Assembly: GCA_026770615.1 (NCBI GenBank)
Contig: MU631469.1
Span: 252,658 to 267,776, forward strand
From: Pavlovales sp. CCMP2436
Lineage: Eukaryota; Haptophyta; Pavlovophyceae; Pavlovales
Length of the DNA stretch: 15,119 bases
Reading direction: 5' to 3'
This document shows, in pieces, positions 5,833 to 14,342 of the stretch; positions within the stretch are counted from its first letter, which is position 1, and each line of letters begins with the position of its first letter. Made by a program: the position numbers and the translations under genes. The notes beneath the pieces were generated by a model. It was not told the origin of the DNA. It saw only the letters and a list, made by a program, of their open reading frames with translations, and made no database searches.

Positions 5833-6697
5833 ATGTCGCCGGCTTCCTTGCAACGTGTTATTGCCCTCGCCGTGTGCGCGCTCGGGCTCGTCAGCGCCTT
5901 CGAGCGCCCCGCTGCGGAGGTTGCCAAGTCGGATGACGGCAGCATGGCCGATTTGTTACAGCGGGCGGGCATGGGCAACATGGACATGGCCGAGCTCGAG
6001 GACGCGATGAAGGGGATGGGTATGGGCGACATGGGCAAGATGATGGAGGTACTAAGGCCCCACTCCGCTCGCTCGTCGCGCCCCTTCCGCTCCCCCCGCT
6101 CCCCGCACTTCACCCGCTCCCCGACCCTCTCCGCTCACCGCCGCGCCTCAATCCCAACCTGCGCGCGCGCAGTCGATGGGGGGCTCCGACATGATGCAGC
6201 AGATCCAGCAGGCGATGGCGGACCCCGAGTCGCAGGCAGCCATGATGCAGTTCGCCGAGCAGATGCAGCAGGCGGTTCAGTCTAACCCACAGCTCGCCCA
6301 GCTGACAAAGTCGCTCGAGGGTATGGACATGGAGGGCGGGTTGCAGGCGGCGATGGAGCAGCTACAGAACAACCCGATGATCAAGCAGATGGCCGAGCAG
6401 ATGCAGGCAGGCGGCGGCGGCGCGGACAAGATGAGGGAGGCCATGCAGCAGAGCCAACAGATGATACAGCAGTTGATGTCCGACCCCGACGCGATGAAGC
6501 AGGCCATGGAGCAGATGGCCGCGGCGATGCAGCCCGACAAGATCAACGAGATGGCCGAGCAGATGGCAGCCATCATGGGCGGCGGCGGGATGCCCGGCCT
6601 CAGGGGTGGCGGTGGGATGGCCGGCCTGCGGGGTGGCAGCAACGACGTGGACAACGACGGCCTCGGCAGCCTCAACTGGGACAAGGACGAGATGTAG
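5833..6697 (+). CDS. STI1-type Met/Gln-rich protein, probably plastid-targeted (2 exons)
   Basis: Exons 5833-6048 and 6173-6697 join in phase 0 to give 246 residues. Residues 1-22 form a signal peptide (hydrophobic VIALAVCALGLV) with predicted cleavage VSA/FERP. A Phe at +1 is the hallmark of plastid targeting in algae with red secondary plastids. The mature part is Met/Gln/Ala-rich helix with Asp/Asn-Pro turns at 89-90, 110-111, 139-140 and 176-177, the layout of STI1 (heat-shock chaperonin-binding) domains found in Sti1/Hop, ubiquilin and the plastid co-chaperone Tic40. Two GGGGMxGLRGG repeats (about 208-227) and an acidic tail (NWDKDEM) follow. A role in plastid protein import or folding is inferred; it is shorter than Tic40 and lacks any membrane anchor beyond the leader. 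It is convergent with the SAP-domain gene. Confidence 0.82.
6049..6172 (+). other. Intron of the STI1-type gene (124 bp)
   Basis: The donor is GAG/GTACTA and the acceptor is GCGCGCAG/TCG, with a C-rich tract upstream of the acceptor. Removal keeps phase 0 and joins the signal-peptide exon to the STI1 exon. Without splicing the signal-peptide frame leaves the STI1 reading frame, since 124 is not a multiple of three. Confidence 0.85.
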
Positions 6698-7253
6698 GGG
6701 CAACTTGGTCCCTTTTTTTGAGCGGAGGCCGGCCGCGTGGTCGACGGGCAATGAGCTTGCTGGCCTCCAGCCGCATCGGTTCTGCGACAGAGTTAGCGCG
6801 GCGCATGGCCTCCCCGCGCCTACAGCCTGGGCGCCCGGCGCTGCGCACAATTTAGTTCGACATATGAACACTAACTAGTAACATTATAAATCAAACAACA
6901 TTCGAACCAAAAAAAAATTTAAGTGATTTAATTTCGAAATACATATTGATAGAGACTGCATACATACACGTATGCAAAAAGGTAAAGAACTAAATTACTA
7001 CTGCAATGACAATCAGTAATCAGTATGGACAATTATCGTCTGTTTAGACACCCGCCCTCTGGATCAGGTACCAGCGCTGACGCCGCCTGAACATGCGAGC
7101 TTTGCTCGACCAAGCTGCTGCTTCTCGATCGGTCTCCGGCGCAGTGACGCCGAGCGCGGCACTCGGCAGCGGGTGGGGCGAGGCGGGCTGCCTCTCTACA
7201 GCGGGAGGAGGCGGGGGCTGCGCACGCCAAGCGGCTCACCAGCGCGCGAGGCG
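6698..7253. other. Convergent intergenic region
   Basis: This lies between the stops of two converging genes. The middle (about 6860-7040) is sharply AT-rich, with an A9 run near 6909, and likely holds the 3' UTRs and polyadenylation signals of both. I see no canonical AATAAA that could be assigned and no gene. The part 7050-7253 is GC-rich and probably the 3' UTR of the SAP gene. Confidence 0.5.
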
Positions 7254-9357
7254 TCAACCGCCGGCCGCCTCGGTGTCGTGCGCGAGCTGCAGCCGCTCGA
7301 GCAGCGCCGCCTTGAGGCCCGACGTCTTGAGCCCGCGCTTGGCCAACTCCTCACGCAGCTCGGACACCTTGAGCGACAAGACGCTCCCCCTCTCGCCCTT
7401 GCCCTCCGCCTTGGCTCCCCTCGGCAAGCCGGCCGGCGGGGAGGGGGAGAGCGCGTGCGCGGGTCCGGAATCGGCGGCGAGCTCGAGCGGCGCAGCTGCC
7501 AAGTCTGGCAAGTCGGCCGCTTTGGCCTTGGGCTTGCGCCCGCGCTTCGCCGGGGCCGCCGCCGCAGCGTCCGCCGCGCCGCCCTCCCCGCCGCCGAGCG
7601 CGTGCACCTGCTGCTCCGCCTCGTCTATCGCCGCGTCGAGCGCCGCATCCGCCATCGCCTCCTCCAACGCTGCAACGCTCGCCGGCGTCCTCGCCGCGAT
7701 CTCGGCCGCGAGCGCCACGTGTGCCTCCGCCGCCGCCGCCAGCACCAACGAGGCCTGCGACGCCTCCTCCCCCGGCTGCGCGCGCTCCGACCTGGGCGGC
7801 GCGGGCACGACCCAGGCGCCGCGCAGGTGCTTGGGCAGCGTGGGTGCGCAGATCGCCGCCTCGTCGTCCGTGCCCAAGTACTCGTCGGGCGCGTGCGCCG
7901 CCACCAGCAAGCGGGCCTCCTGCGCGCACAAAAGGGGGGAGAGGGGGGGGGCGTGGTCAGGGGCGGTCGGTGTTGGCTGTGGTGCGGCTGCGGTTGGCAT
8001 GCGAGAGGAGGGGGGGGGGCAGCATTCAAGGGACAGTGGGCAGCAGGCGGCAGCAGGCAGCAGCAGCAAAGGGCAGGGGGCAGCATGCAGCGGGCAGCGG
8101 GCAGCAGCGCGCACCTGTAGGTAGGGGCAGAAGTTGAACTGCCAGCCCGCCGCCTCGCACTCCTCCAGCGTGTCGGTCGTCAGGCGCAGCTGCTGCACCA
8201 ACTCGCGCATCCGCACCTTCACCGCGTCGCCCATCTTGCGCGTGCAGTCCGCGTCGCCGAGCATCGCGACCAGCGTCATGCGCACGCGTGAGATCTGATC
8301 CTTGTCGCGCGGCACGCCCATCTCCTCCGCGGGGCTCAGCTCGTTCTGCGGTGGCACCTCGGCCCAGAAGTCACTGCGCAGCGGCGGCGGAGGGGGGGGG
8401 TAGTGAGCGGCTGCGTGCGCGCGCGTTGGGCAGCGCTGCCGCCGCCCCGTCCACTGCGCCCTCTCCGACTCTCTAACTCGCCCCCTCGCCCCTGCTGCGC
8501 GTGTGTGTGCCTGCGTGTGCTGTGCGCGGTGGGCGGAGGCGACTCACTCGATGACCTGCTGCCCCCGCTCATCGAGTGGCTCGTCCTCCTCGTCCTCGCC
8601 GCGGGGCACCTCGACGAGCATCTCCTCCTCCCCGAGCTGCAGCTGCAGGAACGCAACCACCTCTCCGCGCTTCCAGCCGGGGGAGGTCATCAGCAGCGTG
8701 CCCAGCCGCGCCTCGAGCTCAGCCTCGTCCCCGTCGCTCTCCTCCGCGCTCTTCTTCGCCTCGGCGAAGGTGGCGCCGCCCCAGAGGTTGCCCATGCCGT
8801 CGACGAGGTTCCCCTCGGGTGAGACGGTCAACTCGTCCTCGAAGACAGAGAGGAGTTGGTTGTCCTCGCCCACCTCGTCCACCTCCAGCTCGGCCGTGTC
8901 GTCCTCCTGCTCGAAGAGGGGCACGCGCCGCCGCTTGCCCGAGCGCGCGGGCCCGTCGACGCTGAGCAGGTCGTCGGCGGAGCTGTTGAGTGGGTCGTCG
9001 TCGTCCAGATCCGCGTCCAGATCGTCGCCGTCGTCGTCGTCGCCGTCCGCGTCGTTGGCCACAGCGTCGAGCGCGGCGTCCTCGTCATTCTCGTCGAGGT
9101 TGAGCTCGGACGGCGTGGGCACGCCCGCCAGCAAGTCGTCGTCGTGCCCGCCCTCGTCCTCCTCATCCGCGCCCGAGCCCTTCCGCCCGCGCGGCTTTGC
9201 GGCCTTTGCAGAGGCGCTCTTGCGCACGCCGCGGTCCGAGCCCGTGGGCGGGAAGCGGTCATCCTCGTCCGCATCCTCGTCCACGTCGTCGTCGAGCGAG
9301 CCGAACGGCATGTCTGACATGCCGCGCAGCGAGCTGGCCAGTCCGTTGGGCAGCAAA

Positions 9358-9389
<32 letters not shown>

Positions 9390-9908
9390 ATCCATCTCGG
9401 ACTCGTCGTCGTCCAGCGCGACATCGGCGACCTTGCGCGCGCCCTTGCCCGCGCCAACCTGCGGTGCCGCCCCCACCCCCGCGCGCCCGCGCCCGCGCGA
9501 CGGCCCGTCGAGGAGCCCTGCGAGCCCGAGCTGCTTGGCAAGCGCGTCGGGCAGCGGCGGCAGGTCGTCCATCTCGTCAAAGTCGAAGGGCGCGTCATCG
9601 TCCTCGTCGAGGAATGTCAGCTCCTCCGACGGGCCCGCCGTCGGCTTGGCCGGCTTGGCCGCCGCGAGCATCACGCACGCGCGCCCCGCTCGGCTCCGGG
9701 CCCCCAGCGCTGCACGCGCGAATGGCCGGCTGTGTGAGGAGCGCTGCCCGGCTAGCAACCGCGAGTCGCCGCTGCGCGCGCCCGGCGCCGCGTGCGCGAT
9801 CGCCGACACGCAGAGTAGCCCTGCGCATAGTGCCACCGCGAGCGCCCCCCTCCTCACTCTCCCTGCCGTGTGCTGGCCACGCGAGGCCAATCCTTGGCCA
9901 CGCGACAT
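7254..9908 (-). CDS. Acidic SAP-domain protein, probably plastid-targeted (3 exons)
   Basis: Exons 9908-8548, 8373-8115 and 7919-7254 total 2286 nt, giving 761 residues. The first junction splits an Asp codon (GA/T) and reads VID-DFWAEV. Residues 1-40 are a signal peptide (ALAVALCAGLLCVSAIAHA core) followed by an Arg/Ser/Ala-rich, nearly acid-free stretch to about 90, as in bipartite plastid leaders. Residues 94-350 are very acidic with long Asp runs, broken by two basic patches (AKPRGRK near 237, KRRR near 325). Residues 356-590 look globular but I do not recognise them. KRGRKPKAK at 665-673 is AT-hook-like, and 721-753 is a SAP domain (LKVSELREELAKRGLKTSGL), a nucleic-acid-binding helix pair. 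A plastid nucleoid or transcription role, similar in idea to pTAC3, is inference. The ATG at 9908 was chosen because the open frame upstream has no signal peptide and runs through promoter repeats. Confidence 0.82.
7920..8114 (-). other. Intron 2 of the SAP gene (195 bp, frame-neutral)
   Basis: On the minus strand the donor is CTACAG/GTGCGC and the acceptor is TTTTGTGCGCAG/GAG, preceded by C tracts. The length is exactly 65 codons and contains no in-frame stop. Half of it (about 8035-8110) is a GGGCAGC-type minisatellite. Retention would add a Pro/Ala/Cys-rich insert, unlike the flanking protein, which favours intron status. Confidence 0.8.
8374..8547 (-). other. Intron 1 of the SAP gene (174 bp)
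   Basis: On the minus strand the donor is ATCGA/GTGAGTCGCC and the acceptor is CGCTGCGCAG/TGACTTC, with a C9 tract near 8392-8400. Retention hits TGA at once (GAG TGA), so splicing is needed to reach exon 2. The joined protein VID-DFWAEVPP reads smoothly. Confidence 0.85.
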
Positions 9909-10067
9909 TGCTGGCTTTGCGCCGGCCCAGCAGATTTTAAAATTTGAGAAAATACGAGAGAAAGAGAGCTTTGACGTCGCGCCGTATCCGTTTGCCCGGA
10001 GGGCGGGGGCCCCCCCCCCCCCCCCCCCAGGAAAGAAGAGAAAAGCCCGTCGCAGGCGATTTGTAAC
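9909..10067 (-). promoter_or_regulatory. Upstream region of the SAP gene with a C19 run
   Basis: This interval holds an AT-rich box (about 9935-9952, ATTTTAAAATTT), a TGACGTCGCGCC element near 9971 resembling CREB/E2F-type sites, and GGGGG followed by 19 cytosines (10005-10028). Direct proof of promoter function is lacking. Confidence 0.4.
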
Positions 10068-10135
10068 TTTCGAGAGAGTCTTGAGTGTGTAAATTTGCAC
10101 GTTTATATATTTACACACTCTAGACTCTCTCGAAA
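10068..10135. repeat. Near-perfect 27-bp inverted repeat
   Basis: Arms 10068-10094 and 10109-10135 (TTTCGAGAGAGTCTTGAGTG and seven more bases, and its inverse) differ at one base and are separated by 14 bp. As RNA or single-stranded DNA this would form a strong hairpin. A further copy of the left arm is at 10381-10409. Confidence 0.92.
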
Positions 10136-10212
10136 TTTCGGTTAAAAGTGTTCTTCTACGAGTTCGCCACCAACCTCACCCCTGCCACCCTTTTTGCTGC
10201 CATGACAATCGT

Positions 10213-10272
10213 CTGACGTCGACCAAGTCAGTGAGTGAACACCACCTTTTGAACCATGCCGCTGAGCCGCTA
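10213..10272 (+). repeat. Dispersed repeat, copy B (60 bp)
   Basis: This matches copies A (1774-1830) and C. It starts CTGACGTCGACCAAGTCAGT and ends GAGCCGCTA, with a 3-bp insertion (CCG) relative to C. CTGAC and GTCAG near the start can pair in a short stem. Confidence 0.9.
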
Positions 10273-10314
10273 ATAATAAATATCTTGATTTGCACCTGCT
10301 GCCAGGACTAACGT

Positions 10315-10371
10315 CTGACGTCGACCAAGTCAGTGAGTGAACAAAACCTGTTGAACCATGCTGAGCCGCTA
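10315..10371 (+). repeat. Dispersed repeat, copy C (57 bp)
   Basis: Same family as copies A and B, same strand as both, and 102 bp after B. It is followed directly by an AT dinucleotide run. Confidence 0.9.
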
Positions 10372-10409
10372 TATATATATACTTTCGAGAGAGTCTTGAG
10401 TGTGTAAAT

Positions 10410-11174
10410 ATCTAGATTAACGTCCTTCCCCTGACAGGTACCCACCAGCTCACCAAGCGTTGATTGAGAAACAATCGGGCCGAAGGACCTTAGCAGAGCG
10501 CACGGGTACCGTTCCCGCCGCTGAATATCCCTCTGTGAAGAGGGACGGGCGGGAGGCATTGCCAGTGCCCCCCGCGGGCCCTTCCGCGTTTTACAACGCG
10601 GCGTTGCGCCTGTACTAGCGGCGCAGCTACGCCTCGCGACGTGGCCGTCTCCAGCTCACTTCCGCACTCCCGCACATGAGGGGTGAATGCCGGCAAAGCC
10701 GGGTCTAGCGCCATTGCGGCGGACGTCTCCTTGAGCCGCCAGTACGTCTTCCTCACCAACGCGTTGGTGGCCTGGACGATTCGCAAAACGTATTCTCTCG
10801 TTGTGGACAACGACAGCTAGGTGCTTCGCGATAAGCGCGACGCGGGTGACGGACGCGCGATAATGATTGGCACTTGAACCACCAGGTTCGAATTGGCTAA
10901 AAGTCGAATCAATTTGTGAGGGCTCTTCATGATCGTAACCAGGCTCAGGGGTGGGCTGTATAAACCTTTTAATGTACGTCACTATATCCTATGGATCTAT
11001 GTATCGGCCGTATCGTGTCGCAAGACACTTTGAATATATTGTTATATTATGATTTCGAACCGTGAGTCCGATTCCCAAGCTGAAGTCCGATAAAATGTCG
11101 CCGTGAGGCTTATTTGGATATAAACTACAATTGCAACAACCCCAGATTGAGCGGGCCTGCTATCGCGCTCACAT
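10410..11174. other. Gene-free region with clustered short hairpins
   Basis: I recognise no gene. Between 10460 and 10770 there are several small perfect hairpins: GATTG-5-CAATC (10462-10476), CCCTC-6-GAGGG (about 10529-10544), CGCG-8-CGCG (about 10586-10601), GCCGGC/GCCGG (about 10689-10702) and the 16-bp palindrome CACCAACGCGTTGGTG (10754-10769). Minus-strand open frames at 10490-10810 and 10656-10982 have no recognisable domain and start at non-ATG codons or with poor support. The part 10980-11174 is AT-rich and is probably the 3' flank of the FAM114-like gene. Confidence 0.45.
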
Positions 11175-13478
11175 TCACAGGACGTCTGAGAGGGCGGTGT
11201 ACTTGAGACAGGGCAGCAGGTATATCCGCGCCTCGTGCACGTGCGTGGCGAGCGCGCCCACGTCCTGCTTGCACCTGAGCAGCGCGTCGTCGGCTGCGCC
11301 GCCCCCGCGCGACGCCCGGCCGGCGGCGGCGCCGCACTCGTCCGCCCAGTCGCTAGCCGCGTCGAGCAGCGCGTCGCCCCACTCGTTCGCCCACTGCGCC
11401 GCCCACAGCGCGCGCTCCACCCCGGTGGCGAAGGGAAATGCGGCCCCCGTCAGCTGCGCGGCCGAAAGGACGGCGGCGCCCGCGCCGCTAAAGTGCACCG
11501 CCGCCGCGCCGAGCTCGGCCAGCAGGTCTCCCTCCTCCGACTCCGCCGCCTGCAGGCAGCGCGCGCCCAGCTGGCCGAGCAGGCGCAGCGACGCGGACGC
11601 GCACAGCGCCAGCCCCGCGCCGCAGCACGCGCGCGCGCCGTCGGCGGCGGTCACGCCCCCGCGCAGGTTCGCGAGCTGCGGGCGCAGCGCCGCGAGCTCG
11701 GGCCGCACGAGCGCACCCAGCGCGGCCGCGACCAGTGCGCTCGCGTCCGGGCCGGCGCCGGGCGGCAGCAGCGAGCGCCGGCCCTTCGCGTTGCGCGCGG
11801 CGTCCCCCCCCTCGCCCGCCTGCTGCTCCCACTCCGCGCCGAGCAGCCCCTCGATGGCCGCCCAGCTCCCCGCCACCGCTGCGCGCTGCACGGGCGGCAG
11901 CCGCGCGGCCTTGAGCGCCAGCGAGCGCGCGCTCACGCAGCGCAGCCCCTCAAGCCGCTGCAGCTCCATGGCGCAGCCCCGCCTGAAGAAGCTCGCCTCG
12001 TACCCCGCGCCCTCGCACGCGCCCTGCTCGCCCAACCCCTCCGCGGCCGAGTGACCCACCGCGCTGCCCTCGCGCCTGCTGCCCGCCCCACCTGCCCCGC
12101 CAGCCCTGCTCGCCAAGTCCACCGCGAACCTGGCGCCCGACTCGTCGCGGGCGATCGCGCGCATCGCGCTTGCGCCGACGGCCTCGAGCGCGCCGCTGAC
12201 GAGTTGGCGCGCGTCGAAGGCCGAGCTGAGGCGGCCGAGGCTGAAGCCGCCCACCTTCTGAAGCGGGCCACCGAAGTGCAGGCCTCCGCCGACGCCGCCT
12301 GGCTGCGGCAGCGCGGAGGGCGTGGGCGAGGCGTCAGCTGCGGAAAGGCGAGACGGGAGCTGCAGCGCCAAGCCGGGCGTTACCTCTTCACCCGCCTCTT
12401 GACCCACCCCGTCCTCGTCGTCCTCGCCGTGGCGCTCGTCTCGAACAGGCGGAGGAAGCGGAGGAAGCGGAGGACGAGGCGGCTGCGGCCTAAGCTGTGA
12501 GCTGTCAAGCCAGTCCTCCTCCTCGTCGTCATCGAGTTCCTCCTCCCCGCTGTACAGCTGCTGCTGTTGCTGCTGCGGGTGCTCGGCGGAGGAGGAGGTG
12601 GAGGAGGTGGGGTCCGCCTTGCCAGAAGTTGCGCGAGAGTCGAGTCCGCTCCCAGTGCAGGCGGCTGAGGGCCTGCCTCCTTCGCATCGACTTTGCGCAG
12701 CCGGCTCTGGCCGAGCCTCCGCCGTGTGAGCTGTTGCGTCCGCTGCGGCCGGAGCGGGCGTCACCTCCGCCCCCTCTCCAGCCTCCGCCTCAGCCCCCTC
12801 CGCCCCAGCATCGCCTTCGCCCTCACCTTCGCCATCGCAGCTGCGCGGCTCTGGCGTCTCGCAATGGCTACCGGTCTCGCCCGCCAGCGAGTGCACAGTG
12901 GATGACCCCTGCGGACTCGCTTCGGGAGAGGAGCCCGAGAGCGTCTGGGGGAGCCAGGCAGAGTTCCGGGGCGATTGCTGCGCAGGGGGCGGCAGCGGCT
13001 GAGGGCCCGGGAAGCCCCCAGAGCCAGGGGTGCCTTCGGGCTGACTCAGCGCCAATGCAGCGCTCCGCAGCTCGGCGGAGGTAGGGGTGGCAGGCTGCGC
13101 GGCTCTCTCGCTGTCAGCAGATGGCCACTCGTCCCACTGCTCGCCGTCGCCCTCGTCACTGGCCTCGAACTCTTTTGCAACGCGCGGCGGCAGGCTGCTT
13201 TCGGTCGCGGCAGTGGGCCTGACCGGCAGCGGACCCGATGCCGTGGCGTGCGCAGCCTGTTCAGGGAGCGTCTCCCGGTCGTCGGTGTCCGTCGCGTTGT
13301 CGATGACCGCGTCGAGGTTGTCGAACAGCTGCGAGAGGGAGGGCTGCACAGCGCCTGCGTCGCCCTCCTGCGTCGCGTCCGCGTCGTCGCTGACGAGCGA
13401 CCACAGAGTCTGCGAGTTCTGCGCCACGCGACGCCACCAGGGCACGTCCTCGTCCTCCTCGTCGTCGGCAAGCGACAT
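11175..13478 (-). CDS. Large acidic protein, FAM114-like
   Basis: A single exon starts at ATG 13478 and ends at TGA 11175, giving 767 residues. The N-terminus is acidic with tryptophans (DEDVPWWRRVAQNSQTLWSL). Residues 105-370 are low-complexity Glu/Pro/Ser/Ala with poly-Gln (302-307) and poly-Pro. The C-terminal half is folded-looking helix: FGGPLQKVGGFSLGRLSSAF (402-421), then VSGALEAVGASAMRAIARDE (427-446), then a segment at 498-530 (FFRRGCAMELQRLEGL, followed by SARSLALKAARLP) that resembles the FAM114/DUF719 core in which an F-x-x-C precedes an LxxLExL helix. Animal FAM114 proteins are Golgi-associated and have been reported as Rab2 partners. No signal peptide or membrane segment is seen. 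The family call is from memory of the motif pattern and is tentative; the coding call itself is firm. Confidence 0.8.
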   Translation of the reverse strand: MSLADDEEDEDVPWWRRVAQNSQTLWSLVSDDADATQEGDAGAVQPSLSQLFDNLDAVIDNATDTDDRETLPEQAAHATASGPLPVRPTAATESSLPPRVAKEFEASDEGDGEQWDEWPSADSERAAQPATPTSAELRSAALALSQPEGTPGSGGFPGPQPLPPPAQQSPRNSAWLPQTLSGSSPEASPQGSSTVHSLAGETGSHCETPEPRSCDGEGEGEGDAGAEGAEAEAGEGAEVTPAPAAADATAHTAEARPEPAAQSRCEGGRPSAACTGSGLDSRATSGKADPTSSTSSSAEHPQQQQQQLYSGEEELDDDEEEDWLDSSQLRPQPPRPPLPPLPPPVRDERHGEDDEDGVGQEAGEEVTPGLALQLPSRLSAADASPTPSALPQPGGVGGGLHFGGPLQKVGGFSLGRLSSAFDARQLVSGALEAVGASAMRAIARDESGARFAVDLASRAGGAGGAGSRREGSAVGHSAAEGLGEQGACEGAGYEASFFRRGCAMELQRLEGLRCVSARSLALKAARLPPVQRAAVAGSWAAIEGLLGAEWEQQAGEGGDAARNAKGRRSLLPPGAGPDASALVAAALGALVRPELAALRPQLANLRGGVTAADGARACCGAGLALCASASLRLLGQLGARCLQAAESEEGDLLAELGAAAVHFSGAGAAVLSAAQLTGAAFPFATGVERALWAAQWANEWGDALLDAASDWADECGAAAGRASRGGGAADDALLRCKQDVGALATHVHEARIYLLPCLKYTALSDVL

Positions 13479-13802
13479 CGCTTAACCGAAACCAAGTCGC
13501 CAGCTCAGTTCCGCCATGCTGGTGAGATTATTTTTAAATCGGCGGGCGGCGGCGCGGCGGCGGTGAGGTTGATATAAACGCACGCGGTGGCCGATCTCCG
13601 CACAGCAATATCCCCCCATTGCGCGCCACATGGCCACAAATCGCCCCGCCCGCTCCCCTGCGCAGGTGCCAATGAGACACAAAAACAGCAGCTTTTTGGC
13701 GGTAAAAAAATAACCAGCGGGATCCGACCGCAATCTCGGCGGATCGACGCCGCAACCCCGGCGCTTCAACCGACCAACCCCAGAGTCGACAACTCGCCCC
13801 CA
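13479..13802. promoter_or_regulatory. Shared divergent promoter interval (324 bp)
   Basis: This separates the start codons of two divergently transcribed genes. For the plus-strand gene there is a TATA-like GATATAAA at 13571-13578 and a CCAAT at 13669-13673. Towards the minus-strand gene there is an A/T block (TTTTTAAAT, about 13530). The plus-strand frame stays open to 13587 but only from a GTG, so I treat it as 5' UTR. Confidence 0.5.
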
Positions 13803-14342
13803 ATGCTCAGCTTCCTCACCTGCATCGGCCTCGACGCGGCCCCGCGCTGCCTCGGTGGCGCCTACGAGACCGACGCGGCGACGGTCATCGGGAAGCACGC
13901 GCGTGCGTCGCTCGCACGCCGGGAGGCGGAGGCACTCCGCAAGAACCAGGCTGAACGGTTGACCGCGCGCGTCGACATCCGGCGCACGCTCAAGAAGCAG
14001 AGCCGCCAGCTGACAGCCCTTTACAGCACTCGCCTGGTATATCTTACCGCGGACGAGAGCTCGCTCGTGTACGCCAAAACGGGACAAGCCGACGTCGAGA
14101 AGACTCTCCCCTTTGCGCAGATGGAGCCACCGGCCGTCTCCGGCAGCCTCATCACCCTCACCATGCGCAACCAGGCGCCCGCAACCGCCGTTATCAAGTT
14201 CCAGGCGGCCACTGAGGCGGAGGCGAAGGTGTGGGCGCACGCCATCACGATCTTCCTCCCGCCGTCCCTGGCCGGCGACTTCGCCAAGAAGACGGCCGAC
14301 GCAGCCCGCGCGCCGGAGCTGATCGCTGCGTCCGCGGCCTAA
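13803..14342 (+). CDS. Small PH-like domain protein
   Basis: The first ATG (13803) opens a 179-residue protein ending at TAA 14340-14342. Residues 28-70 are a charged helix (ARREAEALRKNQAERLTARV). Residues 62-152 look like a pleckstrin-homology fold: a basic start (TLKKQSRQ), strand TRLVYLTADESSLVYAKTG, a middle strand LITLTMRN, strand AVIKFQAA and a closing helix TEAEAKVWAHAITIFL with the invariant-type Trp at 144. PH domains bind phosphoinositides or proteins at membranes, so a membrane adaptor role is likely. It is intronless here and diverges from the FAM114-like gene. The domain is short for a PH domain, and lipid specificity cannot be read from the sequence. Confidence 0.78.
   Translation: MLSFLTCIGLDAAPRCLGGAYETDAATVIGKHARASLARREAEALRKNQAERLTARVDIRRTLKKQSRQLTALYSTRLVYLTADESSLVYAKTGQADVEKTLPFAQMEPPAVSGSLITLTMRNQAPATAVIKFQAATEAEAKVWAHAITIFLPPSLAGDFAKKTADAARAPELIAASAA

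Larger units (their letters stand above)
10109..10409. mobile_element. Candidate 301-bp MITE-like element with 27-bp inverted ends
   Basis: The right arm of the hairpin (10109-10135) and the copy of the left arm at 10381-10409 face each other as terminal inverted repeats, starting ATTTACACACTC and ending GAGTGTGTAAAT, one mismatch apart. They enclose both dispersed-repeat copies B and C and no coding sequence. The outer hairpin arm at 10068-10094 could be the end of an adjoining element copy. Flanks are AT-rich, so a short TA-type target duplication cannot be confirmed. Confidence 0.5.

Noticed and set aside
7093..8137. Plus-strand frames over the SAP exon 2-3 region
   Set aside because: They are antisense shadows; the minus-strand reading has matching splice phases and a recognisable SAP domain.
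8500..10092. Large plus-strand open frame rich in Ser/Pro
   Set aside because: It is the antisense shadow of the Asp-rich exon (GAC/GTC runs read as Ser/Val). The minus strand has the signal peptide, fitting splice sites and SAP domain.
9909..10118. Longer N-terminus of the SAP gene beginning at 10118
   Set aside because: It would translate the hairpin repeat and the C19 run, and would bury the signal peptide. The ATG at 9908 gives a clean leader.
10490..10982. Possible histone-fold or other protein on the minus strand
   Set aside because: I compared the peptides with core histone patterns and found no consistent alignment. The two frames overlap and neither has a good start.
11131..12500. 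Plus-strand Arg/Ala-rich frames
   Set aside because: They are antisense of the FAM114-like gene. GC-rich codons leave few stops on the other strand.
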